Origin: Polytrichum commune
Taxonomy: Eukaryota; Streptophyta; Polytrichopsida; Polytrichales; Polytrichaceae
Assembly: GCA_950295325.1 (NCBI GenBank)
Contig: OX485808.1
Location: forward strand, 684,501-748,500
Length of the DNA: 64,000 nt
Reading direction: 5' to 3'
Shown here: positions 23,185 to 35,680 of the stretch, piece by piece
Numbering within the stretch: position 1 is the first letter of the stretch
Layout: each line of letters begins with the position of its first letter
The notes under the pieces: model-generated
Told to the model about the DNA's origin: nothing
Databases searched by the model: none
What the model saw: the letters and a program-made list of their open reading frames with translations, nothing else
Translations under genes and position numbers: made by a program

Positions 23185-25001
23185 GTACCATTTTTTGGTC
23201 TAAATGCTTAAGTTTTAGTTTTGAGATGTAAATGAATGTCAAATTTTACTCAAGACTAGTAAAGTAGTGAAGCATTAGACACTTAGTCACTCCGAAATGG
23301 AAACAGGCTAGGAAAGAAGAGTTTCCTTTGCTGCCCAAAATTTAGAGGATATGAGAGGGCATGGAATTCACATATGACAATTAGCGGTAGCACTTGGAAT
23401 CCTAGCTACAGTCAGTCACCACCTTTCGGGACAGGAAGATAAGAAGGAGGAGGAAGAGGACAGAAGAGAGAGATTTTTTTTTAGTTTTGACCTTCCTCTC
23501 GTGAAGAGAGTGATTTTGTAGTCTCTCCCGATTACTGGGTGTGAAACCCTTAAGTTGCATTGTAAATCATGCTTTTGAAATATATCAAAGTGTAAATTCA
23601 GTTATATCATATGTACCAGTTGTTGATGAAAGTGGAAATTGAACATCTTGTTGTTCGGGTGGAATTTGATTCAGGAGTGTGAAACTCTTGAATAAAGGAA
23701 TGTGGATTTGGCGTATGAGTTGAAGTCATATTAATCCATAATCTCTTGGATAGTATCTTAAGGTTCTGAATTCGAGAGAGGCAGTTTGTCATGTCCAATG
23801 TGAATGTTTTGATGTATGAACAGTCTTCACATCTGCAGTGTGACATTTTTACATAAAGAAATGGGGAATTCTGGGCTGTAATAAAGTCAGTATAAGATAA
23901 GAGCCCCTTTGATAGCATTTTGGAGTGGAGAACTCTGAAGAGTAAATCCCTCGGTGATTAGAACACTCTGAGGTGAAGTCCTTGTTGAATATGTAATCTT
24001 GACAAAGTTAACCCATTGGTTTGAGTAACTTATGAGTAACCCCGGTTGTGTCGTTGTAGTATTTCAACACATGGTATGAATGTTGAAGAGTAACTGTAAT
24101 GTCGGGGATTATTGAGGATGTTTGATCATGCATAACCTATGGCGCATTGAATGTGAAGTTCTCCTGCATGCCAATTTAGAAATTGTTATATGTCTGGAAA
24201 GCATATTCAATTCACACAGCACACAAGTCATGATCTTTATTTCTTGAAACCGATTGTGGGTTTCATTATCACTGTCTTCTACCCTGAAGGATTGAAGTCT
24301 TCGTCGGGAGTTGCTCTTCAGCATTTCCTAGTGTTTGAGCAAAGTATATTCTTGTGGGTCAATTTCAATGAAGAACCTTCTGAGATCTCAATGTAGCGTC
24401 TTTGATATGAAGGCAGTGACTGTTGTGAGGGGTTATCAACCACAAAATATCATATTTTAGCAATCAGGGAAGAGCCGCTTTCATTATTTTGATCTGGTGT
24501 CGTCCCTGGGTGGGAGAGAAGCTTCGGCCTAACAAATCATAGGCTGAATCAGAAGTGAATAGTCAAAGGTGAGAAAGGAACTTGCTGTTTAGAGGAAGGA
24601 ATCGATCGTTGGCCAGTAAAAGAAGAATACTGTGTTGCGAAGGTCTCACAGGTTGATAGAAAATAAAAACGGGAACTGTTTGCAGCACTTGGTTCTGAAG
24701 AATTGAGAAGAAATTGCATGAAGTTTGGATACCTCCCTTCACTACTCGTAGTTGGATCCTGGTGGGAGCAAGTGATTCCATGATCGACGAAGTGAGATGG
24801 CAGTAGGTGAACTGTGTTCAAAATCGGGAAAGTAGCGGCGCAGAAGTGAGCGCAAATTAGCCTGCAGGGAAAGCTGAAAGGAAAGGAAGACGCGCCTGCT
24901 TATCCCATATGGATTGGGGTTCACGCCCAGGGCAGATATAAAACCTATCCCTTCTTGGTGGCTAATGTGTCCAGACGCTTCTCATGACACAAGACTCGCT
25001 A
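23185..25001. other. Unassigned region between solo LTR and hAT element
   Basis: No convincing gene. There is a purine-rich tract near 23425-23475, followed by sequence with TTACTGGGTGTGAAACCC that could be a decayed LTR edge. Minus-strand open stretches at 24549-24924 encode Ser-rich sequence without recognisable domains. Confidence 0.3.
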
Positions 25002-25009
25002 CCGGTTAC
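25002..25009. repeat. 8-bp target site duplication, left of hAT element
   Basis: CCGGTTAC, repeated exactly at 25937-25944. Confidence 0.9.
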
Positions 25010-25936
25010 CAGGGTTGTCTATTGTGTCGTGACGGAGGGTAATCCCGACATAATGTCGTGCCGTCACGACACGTATCCGTCACGACATTATGCCGGATGA
25101 TGTCTTTATCCTGCCGGACTTGAATTTTACCGAATTTTTTGTGTATTTACATTACCCCATTGCGGACACGTAGGAGTTACGATGTCCACGTGTGATGACA
25201 TGTCAGCAAAGTAGAGGTAAAGTGGGGAATAAAATTACAAGCGCCCGTCCGCCCCCGTTCCCCCCCGTTCCCCGTACCCTAACCCCGCTCCCTTAGCCCA
25301 TTAGCATGTTCCCTAACCCGTTCCCTACGTTCCCTCCCGTCCGACCCCCCCCGTCCTCCCTTTTCCCGTCCTCCCTTTTCCCGTCCTCCCTTTTCCCGTC
25401 CTCCCTTTTCCCGTCCTCCCTTTTCCCGTCCGACCCTCCCCCCCGTCCTCCCTCCCCGTCCTCCCCGTCCTCCCCGTCCTCCCCGTCCTCCCCCCCCCCC
25501 CCCCCCCCCTGTCCGACCCTTCCCCCCCCCCCCCCGTCCGCCCGACCCTCACCCCCGTCCGACCCCACGTTCCCCCACGTTCCCACACGTCCGCCCGCGC
25601 TCCCCACCCGTTCCCCCCGTCCGACCCTCCCGTCCGACCCTCTCCCCCATCCGACCTACACCCTCCTTAGTAATATTTTATTACTTTGATTTTAACAAAA
25701 TGGTAAACACAATGGCAAAATGGTTTACATGCCAAGGGAAATATGCACATCCACGTCGGCATTTTTTGCCACATAGGACGCCACCTTGGCAAGAAGGTAA
25801 GTATTTTACCCACCCTACTAGGTTGACCCTAGTTTGACCCTACGAGGAGCCTATTGTGTCGTGACGGAGGGGTCCGACCCGACACGACGCGTCATGACGG
25901 CACGACCCCGTCATGATGTCGCGATAGACAACCCTG
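25010..25936. mobile_element. Non-autonomous hAT-type DNA transposon, 927 bp
   Basis: The ends are CAGGGTTGTCTAT and ATAGACAACCCTG, exact inverted repeats over the first 13 bases with further imperfect pairing (TGTCGTGACGG against CCGTCATGATG). Exact 8-bp duplications CCGGTTAC flank it. CAGGG/CCCTG termini plus 8-bp duplications are diagnostic of the hAT superfamily. It encodes no transposase. The core is a C-rich tandem array. The subterminal regions contain several CGTGACGG/CCGTCACG words in both orientations, possible transposase binding sites. Confidence 0.92.
25245..25655. repeat. C-rich tandem repeat inside the hAT element
   Basis: The plus strand is nearly devoid of A. It has about five copies of CCGTCCTCCCTTTTC, then CCGTCCTCC units, a run of about 19 C, and CCGTCCGACCC units. 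The complementary strand is G-rich with many G-runs. Confidence 0.95.
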
Positions 25937-25944
25937 CCGGTTAC
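25937..25944. repeat. 8-bp target site duplication, right of hAT element
   Basis: CCGGTTAC, identical to 25002-25009. Confidence 0.9.
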
Positions 25945-27206
25945 TGGTGACTAGACTCGTTACTTGGAACTAAGACTGTCTACTTGGAACTTGTGACTAG
26001 GCTGTCTACTCGTGACTCTGGCCTCTAGACTCTTGACTCGAAACTAGACTTGTGACACTACCCTAGGCCGGTTCGCACGCTTAAGACTCGTTCGCTTAGA
26101 CTCGTTACTCGCTACTAGACTTTTATTAAATAAAATGATAATTTATTTTATGGACACTTAGAGGTTTCTTCCAGGCTTTGTGGGATGCAGAACTGTGACT
26201 GAGAAATTCACTCTTTATAAGATAAGTAATAATACTCACAAGTGGTCACTAAGTATAGATGAGAAAGTGAATCCTAAGTTAATTGACTGTCAAAAGCATT
26301 TCGTAACCCTTTCAACCTATCAATTAATCTTATTATGACACACTAAAGTTACACCTGACACTTATTTGGTCTTCCCTGGGGTTTTTGAGAGTATGAACCC
26401 AAGCTTAAAAACCTAACTACACTCTTCAAACAATGGAACGCAGTTTCAGCAATTTCAGGAGCGCATAAGTGACATCTATGAAGGAATGTAACTCTCAATT
26501 CAGAACTAAAAAGCAGATAGAATCTGCAGAGCTTTCCATGTGTTTCTTCTTAGCTAAACAGGCGGCGATCATATAGCACTGTCAACATGCATGGATTTCT
26601 TCATTCCCTCCTCTGCATATGTAATTTATCCTCGTCGAGTTACGAATTGTACTAAGGCAAGTGGGCCTTAATCTCCCTGCACCCGCTTCTTGTAGAATAT
26701 GAAATTCGCAATTATTGCAAGATGATTAGCAAATCAAAATCGTGCCCAAGATTGCCATTTTCCATTGTCAACATTGTCAGTGCATGATGCATATAGTGTC
26801 ACTGGTGTTTTTGATTTTCAACTCGATTACCCTATCAATTTTATGTCATCGTTTTGAACCTTACTATGCTCGATGGAGAGAGGATGTTGTGCTGTGAATA
26901 TTACTTGCATGTTGCCATGCATGGTTAAGGGTGCTGCCATGACAAGCGAGTAAAAGGGTGATAGTTGGAACAAATAAATTAAGGTCGTCAGTTCGAGGAT
27001 CTGCATGAGACCGTGGTTGAGAAAGTCAAGCTTGAGTTACACCAGTGGGGCCGTCGACCAAACGAGTGCAATAACTGAAAGCAGGAATTCAATTCTCCAG
27101 AAGGGAATGAATCATGATTGTCCCTTACCATGTATCGCCACCTGAACTGTAACAGGTGTAGAAGACGCACTAAGACTATTGTCAGATGCGTGCATATGGG
27201 CACACT
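25945..27206. other. Non-coding, degenerate GACTCG repeats at left
   Basis: 25945-26120 is a degenerate short repeat built from words like TAGACTCGTTACT and CTTGGAACT. The rest shows no gene or RNA I can support. Confidence 0.45.
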
Positions 27207-27430
27207 AACGCTTGGAGTGGGGTGCAGAAAACCTCGCTCATTCGTGGAGTAAATGGGCGGCGTTATCCCATATGCTTTGCGGAAGAGCCCAAAAGCCGCA
27301 ATATAACTAGTAAGGGCCGAGTGAGTTACTGGGATCTAGACGCTTACTGGTTACTAAAGACTATAGCCTGCACTAAATTCATGAGACTTGGAACTGGTTA
27401 TTGATTCTTGATTCGAAGACTATGGTCCAT
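27207..27430. repeat. Dispersed direct duplication, copy 1
   Basis: Shared with 28522-28760: GAGTGGGGTGCAGA, then GTGGAGTAAATGGGCGGCG, CATATGCTTTGCGGAAGAG, and the tail with AAAGACTATAGCCT. Direct orientation, roughly 1.3 kb apart. The segment at 27505-27625 is a partial further copy. Confidence 0.85.
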
Positions 27431-27624
27431 ACGTAGTAGACTATGGCCTGCACTACACTATGAGACTCTTAACTTGGAACTGGTTACTAATTATGGACTC
27501 CTAGACTCTGGTTACTAAAGACTATAGCCTGCACTACATTCACGAGACTTGGAACTGGTTATTGATTCTGGACTCCAAGACTATGGTCCATACGTACTAG
27601 ACTATGGCCTGCACTACACTATGT

Positions 27625-28521
27625 TACTGGTCCTTACGGCACTTGCCACTAGACTTTTGCAAATTATAACAACTTGGATTTAAAAGTAAAGAAAGTGAAA
27701 ATATTGGCTTGTTAATTTGGACTGGCTGAAAAGAGGTTGAACAAAAAAGTACCAACTCAGCTTAATTAATTCAAAGGTCTGAGGAGTATGAAAATGGGTG
27801 CTCATTTGTGGTATGGCCTATAGCCACTAAATACTTATGGTAGACCATGAAACCTTTTCCACTGCATTTTCCACTGAAGGCACTTTCTACATATGTAATC
27901 CATTCCAACCCTCCGGGTCCCTTAGGCCCTCAAGCTCCAGTGTAACGTGAAGTGAGACACTCTTGGCATTTTTAGAAAGTTAATTATCACAACACTGAAG
28001 CTCTAGTGTAAAGGGCGCCTAAAGCAGATGCGCACATGTGTACATTGCTCAATCAAGGCCAATTCTGTAGAGCAGGTGGATCGATTTCTTGGATTGTTTC
28101 CTTGTCCACTGATCCTTCCTTGAACTTCTCAAGGAGCTCCTGGTATTTATATGCAAATTATTGCCTTAATTTCAATACAAACCTGTTGAATTTGATCATG
28201 TCCAGACTTACTTGATGAGAAGCGTGCATTTTCATGTGCCGCTTGTCAATTTTTCTGCTGTTGAGGCATTCATCATATCAAGTGCCAAGTTGCGTTCTCT
28301 CCCATTTCATAATTTGAGGTGTTCGAACTAGGCTAAAAATATACGATTGATGGCACCTAGTTTCTCCCCTTCATGACTTGGTGAAATGTCCAAAACTGAT
28401 CAATGAATAATGTTCAATTTGTAAGGGTGGCCTAACTTAAAAGGGACTTTTGCTCACAACATTTAAGGCCGCAAAGTGTAGCGAGTTGTTGTTGAGTAAC
28501 GTTATGGTTATAATAACGTTT
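27625..28521. other. Non-coding spacer between the duplicated segments
   Basis: AT-rich sequence with no supported coding region or RNA gene. Confidence 0.4.
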
Positions 28522-28760
28522 GGAGTGGGGTGCAGAGCACCTTATTCATTCGTGGAGTAAATGGGCGGCGTTATCCCATATGCTTTGCGGAAGAGCCTAA
28601 GAGCCACAATATAACTAGTAAGGGCCGAGTGAGAGTCTGAGATCTAGACGCTTATTGGTTACTAAAGACTATAGCCTACACGACACTAATGAGACTTGGA
28701 ACTGGTTATTGATTCTGCACTCTCCAAGACTATGGTCCATACATACTAGACTATGGCCAG
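28522..28760. repeat. Dispersed direct duplication, copy 2
   Basis: Counterpart of 27207-27430 and leading directly into the GACTATGGCC minisatellite. Confidence 0.85.
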
Positions 28761-29060
28761 CACTACACTATGAGACTCTTCACTTGGCTACTGGTTACTC
28801 ATTCTGGACTCCTAGACTATGGCCGGGACACTCTTCACTTGGTTACTGGACTCCTAGACTATGGCCGAGACTCTTCACTTGGTTACTGGTTACTCATTTT
28901 GGACTCTCAGACTATGGCCGACACTCTTCACTTGGTTACTGGACTCCTAGACTATGGCCGAGACACTTCACTTGGTTACTGGACTCCTAGACTATGGCCG
29001 AGACTCTTCACTTGGTTACTGGTTACTCTTTCTGGACTCCTAGACTATGGCCCATACTTA
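28740..29060. repeat. GACTATGGCC minisatellite
   Basis: About seven units of 40-60 bases share GGACTCCTAGACTATGGCC followed by GAGACTCTTCACTTGGTTACT. Open frames across it are by-products of the repeat. Confidence 0.9.
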
Positions 29061-30384
29061 CCTAGACTCGAGCTTTGACAAAAATTGAAGACATAACCGT
29101 TAATTGAGTAAGTTCCAAAACTCAACTAAGGAGGGGTTTACCCTGGGGTTGTCATACTAATTTCATTCCGTAATCCTTGTGATCTATCAATCAACCTATT
29201 AATGCTAATTACATGTAAAAGTCTGACACTCATTTGGCTTATCCTGCATGGGTTTCTTAGTTGGAACCCAGTTCCAAAAACTGTCTACACATACTTACGC
29301 TCAATTGATAGTATCTGTTTATTTATTTATCCATGTAGTCCATATGGACTAAACTTGTGTTTTGATCATTCAAAATACAAATTTTTCCAAAATTGAGGTG
29401 ACATTCATAATAGAATGTACGCGTCAAGTGACAATCGTATCTGTATCCAAAAACGTCGGCTGTTAACACGTTGGAGTTGAAGTTGAACGTCAACTGATAT
29501 TTGGGTCTAGGGTTTGTGGTTTGGGGCATTTGAGGTTACAATGTTTGTGGCTTACCATTGAAAGGGTTTTTGTCATTCTAAAATGGAACAAAAATTAGTG
29601 GTTTGTTCATAATATGTTGAATATTAAAATCTAGTTAATACCTTCTACTTTCACAAAGTATGCACATGCATTTAAATTAATTAAGTGTGAATGAATGTAA
29701 CTAATGCCCCCTCCCCACCTGACTTTAACAAATATCCGAAGTTTTCCCAAAAACCTGGTCAAAGATCCTTTGGTTATAGGGGTGGCATTCGGGGATGGGA
29801 CAAAAACTAGCCAGCATTCATTGCTTGGTAGAGAAAACAATGACCATCTGTGAAAGCTACTTAACTAATCCTACATGAAAATCTCCGGAGCCCATTGTCG
29901 TAGGGACATTAGGATGCGCATTGGGATAACGGGTTGCCCCCGCTACAACCGAGTGAGCTTTACCCGGTTGGTCGAAAATACTTTTAGTATTAGCCAAACT
30001 CAGGTGGTCAAGGGGCATTAGGGTTGAATGTAACTGACCCCCCCCCCTTTCAAAAAGTCCTAGGTTTTGGCGCCAAGGCTCCGCGTTTGCTTTCTGGGCC
30101 TTCATGGTAAGCTATGCTTTGGCGAGAGGTCTGGGAATCAAGTTCGAAGTCCATGAAAACTGGTCCCTCAACTGCCAATCCTGTTGGGCTCAACCCATGG
30201 TGCGCATCCCTACACGTTACTGAGGAATGAGAGTATCACATGGTGAAGGTTACGCTAATTGAGAAGTGACGTGGTGCAATGGTCAGGGCGGCCCTTCTAC
30301 AACCATGGATGCTGCAGAGAATGAAATGTCCCAGTGCTTGAAATAGGGCAGACGAGTGCGAGAGTTGTGTATGTGGATGGGTAA
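29061..30384. other. Non-coding, with a fragment of the 59490 element family
   Basis: About 29700-29880 resembles the inverted-repeat element at 59490-59998: ATGCCCCCTCCCCACCTGAC matches its terminus, and CTGTGAAAGCTACTTAACTAA matches its interior in inverted orientation. No gene is recognised. Confidence 0.5.
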
Positions 30385-31383
30385 GGACTTCTGAAGTATG
30401 TGGAGCGACAACTCGGCAGAGGTGACCATTTTAACGATGTGGCAAGGACGTTGGGATTGGGAAGAAATGTTCTTAGGAGGAGGTTGCAGGAACTGGGATG
30501 GAGGGGGGTTTATGATACACCCAGTGTGGCCACAGGAGACGTCATAGCAGCCATTCACAGCGAAGTTCCAGTTATGCGAGCTGGAGTGAACTGGGGCATC
30601 TGTAGGGTTCAGTGCAGACTTCGATTGTCAGGACTGAGGGTCGGCAGACAGGTGGTCCCGGGATGCTTTGAATATAATGCACCCTGAACATATGGAGCGG
30701 CGTCAACTCGGCCGGCTGAGAAGGGGGCAGTACACCATCACGAAGCCCATGATCCTATGGCACATGGACTGTAAGACAATCTTGATTTCTATTTTTGTCC
30801 TTTATTGTTAACCTTGCACTTGAGGTTGTTGCGAGCGTTCATTCACTGTTCCTGTGTGCAGCATATGACAAGTTGGCCAAGTGGGGAATCAAAATTCACG
30901 CGGGCATAGATGGAGGGACACATTTTGTGTTGTGGGCTCGCGCTGCAATGGATAAACGACAAACTACCATATACGACGCGTATGCTGATGCCGTTCGCCG
31001 ATTTGGCCGTCCCCTCCGAGTAAGGTCTGACTTTGCGGCAGAGCATAACATGGTGGAGGCGGATATGAGGAGGGGTCGGCCCAACATATTCCGGCCATTT
31101 CTACGTGGCTCCTCTGTGCACAACCAGCGGATCGAACATTTCTGGAGGCAAGTTTGGACGCATTTGATTTTTTACTATAAACATTTGTTGACACTAATGG
31201 GCCGCCATGGTTTCATAAACCTGGTTAACCCCGTTCAGAGGGCGTCCATGGAGGCTGTATTCCTCCCGGCCATCCAGCAAGACTTGGCAAACTTTGTGGC
31301 GACATGGAACGTCCACAGGGTGCGGAAAATCAACCAAAATGGGCGGGACTTGGCGGGGCATGTACCTGATTGCATGTTCTAGT
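30385..31383 (+). pseudogene. IS481-like integrase/transposase gene, one intron, one frameshift
   Basis: The first part encodes a helix-turn-helix (about 30400-30510, VARTLGLGRNVLRRRLQELGW) and a linker typical of IS481/rve-type integrases. Near 30655 the frame shifts by one, then continues to WHMD. A 91-bp GT-AG intron (30771-30861) restores the frame and leads into the catalytic core: the first Asp in WHMD (30767-30769), GIDGGTHF, the second Asp in RSDF (31029-31031), and Glu in HNQRIEHFW (31134-31136). It thus keeps a full D-D-E triad. The frame ends at TAG 31381-31383; no in-frame ATG is visible at the 5' end. Related integrase-core proteins are known from animals and fungi. No terminal repeats were found. 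Confidence 0.75.
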
Positions 31384-34300
31384 CATGGGAGCGTGAAGTA
31401 GGGTGAGTTGGTGCATTACTTGGACCTGTTTCTTGCTATTTTCATTACTATTTTGGAGGTATTCGTTGTTAATGGGGGGTTTGACCATATGAGTGTTGAA
31501 TTGGGTGTCACACCATCGGAAGGTGGGAGGCCATTAAATAATTGCAGCCATTTCTTCGCTCCAAACTCAACATTACAACCAACATGTTGGTCTACGACAT
31601 TGCTGACATGCATGCGTGTACATGAATTCACAGGCTTGTGTCACCACCATCCGTGGATGATGATCCTTGGAACATGGAAGATTGGGGCCACGATGACTTG
31701 AACTTGAATAGGAGACCTTACGCACCCGACCCGCCGCAACCCACTCCCTTGTTAGCCCAGGTCCAATTCTCCACTCATGGCGTATAGGATGTCGCCCTGG
31801 GGGATAAGTGTATTGAATCATATGTGATACATGGGTGACTTCCAGTATTTCAAGAGAACGTTGTGAGGAGTTTTGACAGTGCTGGCATAGTTACGTCAAT
31901 GGGACATTTGAGCCAATTCTGATATACACGAGTGGCAATGGAGATTTTACGATACATGTGGACTACGCCTCGGGCGATGTTGTGTCATCGTGTTGAATGT
32001 CGTGCTTGCGCCGTCCATGTGCCTACAGGATGTTGGGGACGTTCGTGACGCTGCATACATGCTTGGCGCTGCAGGCATGCGTGGGAACTTGCAGAGAATG
32101 TACAATCTGCACGTAGCCCTGACATATGAGTGTTTGCATTATGCTGATGAGGGTGCACCCGATCTGTTTTCCCACTGTGACATGGTAATGAATCGAGAAG
32201 CATTACCAGCAGACAGACTAACAACATGCAGACTTCTACAAGCTGCTCTCCAAGGGAGGGATTCTTCCCTCAGTGGATAATTCTACAACATACTATGCCC
32301 GATCCGGTATCCCATGTGTATCAGTTGATTAGGCATCATGTGAGCTCACACGATTAAGTGTGTAATTGTTGGTACTAGATTATTGTCATGTTGGCCAAAT
32401 GCAACACAACCCGTGGTTCAGACAAAGAAGTTGTAAGGCATCTGGACTGGAGTTGGACTGTCAAATCGATTGCGAGGCTCAAAATTGCTTTTGGGACTGA
32501 TTGTAATACCCCTCTTTTGTGCAGATCATTGCAATGAACGTGACGGAACATACAACAACGTAGCTCTTCTCCGAGACTGGCAACCCACACTGGAAGGCAC
32601 ATACTACCACTCTAATAGAAATCAACTGGAAGGCAAGGAATTAAAGAAGAGAGGGAAGCAGAGAAGGAAGAGACGTGCAAGAACATGAGGAATACAATGA
32701 TCAATGGAATTCAGGATAGCGACTCTTGATTGGCGAGGTGGCCCAATTGATACAGGAGGGGGCCATTCCATCATGGCATTTTGTTGTTATGGTTGTTCCT
32801 CGTAGAACAATGTCACTTTATAGATAGTTGAAATGGCCATAGACAGTAAGGCTGAATATACATATTTCATGAACGGGCTATAAGCAAGTATAGCATGTAG
32901 CAACTGAATCTTTCGAGAGAGAAGACCATTGACGCTCAATCATAGTTGGACTCAAGGCCCGAAAACGTGAGCACGTACCCTCTCGACAAGAGAGTGGTCG
33001 GATACTTGGGCTAAAGGATGTAGGACCTTACGATGTTTATTCTTCTGAGAGTCAAATCTGGCCATTTTTGATAACTTCATCGCGTAATTGACTTGAGTGT
33101 GTGTGTGTGTATTTGCCAATTGTTGCTCTGTGAAATTAAAGTATATCGTTTTGGGAAGCTATTCTAAGTGTTGTTTTACTCTGAATGTATGTTTTGGATC
33201 TTAAATACCAGTGCGTTGGTAAGGGATGATTTCTGGTGGCTGTGAATTGTTCAAAGATATGCAGAAGAGATGGAAGAAGGGTGGGTGCGTAATGTGTGCA
33301 TGTTGTTGAACTTAAGTTGTCATTCCTGAATCCTGAGAAAGGGTGAGAGATTTTTTGGCGATTATGCGTAAAGCTCCATCGGGAATCGTTGACACTCTGA
33401 TGGAGTTGTGTGTTGTGATAATAAAATTGTCTACGATGAATTGGTGGCCATCGCCTGCGAATGGGCACAGTGAGCCGCGTCCTTAATCCCATATCTTTCA
33501 GATGAGGGCAGAGGGGCAAGTTTATAACGTAGGACTCGCAGCCCTTTTTGTGTGTGAAGTTGGACTATGGCTGGACAATGAGACTATGGCCCTGCCAATG
33601 AGACCCAAGACAATAGATCATGTGACTGATTTTCAAACTATGGCCGATCCATGTTGGACTATGGTCTCTCCGTTCTAGACTATGGCCGGGGGAAATTGTC
33701 ACTGTTACCAGACTATGGTCGAATACATACTGGACTATGGCCGGGTGAAAATGTCATTGATACTCCTCAGACTATGGCCCTTCTCACTGATCCTCCCCAG
33801 ACTTATGGCCCTTCTCACTGATCCTCCTCGGACTATGGCCCTTGCTCCTCCCCAGACTATGGCCTTTCTCACTGATCCTCCTCAGACTATGGCCGATACA
33901 CACTGGACTATAGTCTCCGCGATTTAGTAGACTATGGCCAACTTGGGTCCGAATAGTGGTTCGCGTTGCTTGTCAGTAGACTTTTGTTGACTTTCGAACA
34001 CATCATCACACGCAATATGGGTATAGAAATTCGAAACATATAAAAGAAGAATTGTTCACAAGGAAGTCCATCTGGTGAACCCTAGCTGTCAGGCAATTAG
34101 CGCATTCGGAGAGTTCTTGAGATATATTGTTGGTAAAGAAACTTGGTAGAACATGGCCTTCCAATGAACTGTAAAGATTTTAATGATGTATATGACCACA
34201 AAAGCCAACACAAGACTGCCAACTGTAAAACCAACACCCAAGAATTGAACCCCGTGAAGGAGTAGAGATGTTGGTTTATGTATGTGTTATGGAGGACATT

Positions 34301-34703
34301 GCACTCTTTCTGCAATGTACAGACCAACACTGTGTCAAGCTATGAGTGAATAGAGCAAAGCTCATATTTCTTCTCTAGTAATGTGAAGCCCATGGCAGAC
34401 GCTGCACAATACTTGATATATTTTCAAGAGGTTTTCTGCTATCGCAATTGACATGATATTCATCCAGGGGCATGGAATCAATCCCCAGACACCATCTCAG
34501 TCACATTTAATGCTCGAGCAGGGTTCATCTTCACTGGGCACTAGTAACCAAACAACCACTAAACCATCAAATACAGAACAGAATCCACTCAAGTTTGAGT
34601 CAAGCAAGTCTGTGTACAAAATAAAATCAAGAGGCAACACATCGGCCCCTTCAAAATAGTTCATGAACTGCGGCTAGACACATATTCGGGTTTCGATATC
34701 CAA
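31384..34703. other. Mostly non-coding, possible 3' exons of the integrase locus
   Basis: Two exon-like stretches follow canonical AG borders: 31634-31760 (acidic and Pro-rich, NMEDWGHDDLNLNRRPY) and 32032-32280 (DVGDVRDAAYMLGAAGMRG to a TAA). They could be 3' exons or a second gene of the same transposon; neither matches a family I know. A (GT)n tract is at 33099-33110. The GACTATGGCC repeats occupy 33545-33945. Nothing else is supported. Confidence 0.3.
33545..33945. repeat. Second GACTATGGCC repeat block
   Basis: About fourteen GACTATGG words at irregular 15-50 base spacing, several followed by CCCTTCTCACTGATCCTCC. It shares only the core word with the block at 28740-29060. Confidence 0.85.
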
Positions 34704-34708
34704 GACTT

Positions 34709-35680
34709 TGTCGCAACCCTTGCTAGCCCCCTTAGCAATCTTGCCAATTTTCAATTCTAGCAAAGGTTACGAGCGCTAACCATTCGCATTCCGCCATGCT
34801 AATGGTTAGCTCCTCCTACCCCGGACCTTATAGTTCATAGGAGGGAACCAACCCTCCTACTTTGCTTTCGGGACTCACCCCTTAATCGGTAACCCATTTC
34901 CCCAATGTGGACTTCCATCCATGGAAGTCCAATCCTATGTTGATCATCGCATTGCCGGAGCAACACTACAACAACCCGAAGCATACTAGGCAACTATGGC
35001 CTCACAATAGGCCAAAGCCCATGGAGGCCTTGCCGTTCGGCCTCGGGTGGGTGAGGCCACACCACCTCACCCATATAAGCCTCTAGGACTTCACGCGGGG
35101 CCCCTACCCCACCGTCAACCAACCTCTTGTCTCTCTACCAAGAGTTGGGGCCAAGTGGACATTTTCCTTTAGCCGCTGGGCCTAGAAGCCCCCACAGCTT
35201 CAGACCATCATAACTTCCTTGTATGATGTCTGATCATAACAACCAACCACTCCATCCTCATCTACGCTTCACGTAGATGCCGATGGACTCCTCACTTGCC
35301 CCATTCGGGCAAGTGGTGAGGAAGTTATGCCTGTTTGAACCTTGGCAGTCCCGGGAATCATTCCCAGGCACTGCTGTACCAGGGCGCTGTCCCGGGACAG
35401 CGCCCCACTCAAATGGCCATAACTCCTAGCTCACACCTCCGATTGAGGTGTTCTTGACCATTCTAGAATCACCACGCCATGAGCTACGCATAGCTCATGG
35501 CCCTACCCTCGTGCCTCCTAGTCTCCGTGGGTGGGAGGCGTTCCCAACGCCCGGGGCCCTCACCCACACTAGGATCACTTGGGCCCTCTCACCAACGGCG
35601 CCACAAGTCCCGGGTGTCACTCCGGGGTCCCCCTTGTGCCCATGGTGTTTCGGGCACTCCTCATGGAGAGGTGCGCGACA
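34709..35680 (-). mobile_element. Solo LTR, 972 bp, inverted, with GACTT target duplications
   Basis: Same family as 22200-23179 but in the opposite orientation. On the plus strand it starts TGTCGCAACCC and ends GGTGCGCGACA. GACTT flanks both sides (34704-34708 and 35681-35685). It contains the same perfect 24-bp palindrome (35382-35405). No internal region remains. Confidence 0.93.

Noticed and set aside
25293-25689. Long Pro/Ser-rich and Gly/Asp-rich frames on both strands
   Set aside because: They are translations of the C-rich tandem array, open simply because the array has no stop codons.
25245-29060. CRISPR-like spaced repeats
   Set aside because: Units are contiguous or irregularly spaced, without uniform spacers or cas genes, and the DNA is plant nuclear.
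28655-29078. Repeat proteins with LLDYGRDTLHLVTG-like units
   Set aside because: They are frames through the GACTATGGCC minisatellite; two overlapping frames give equally regular peptides.
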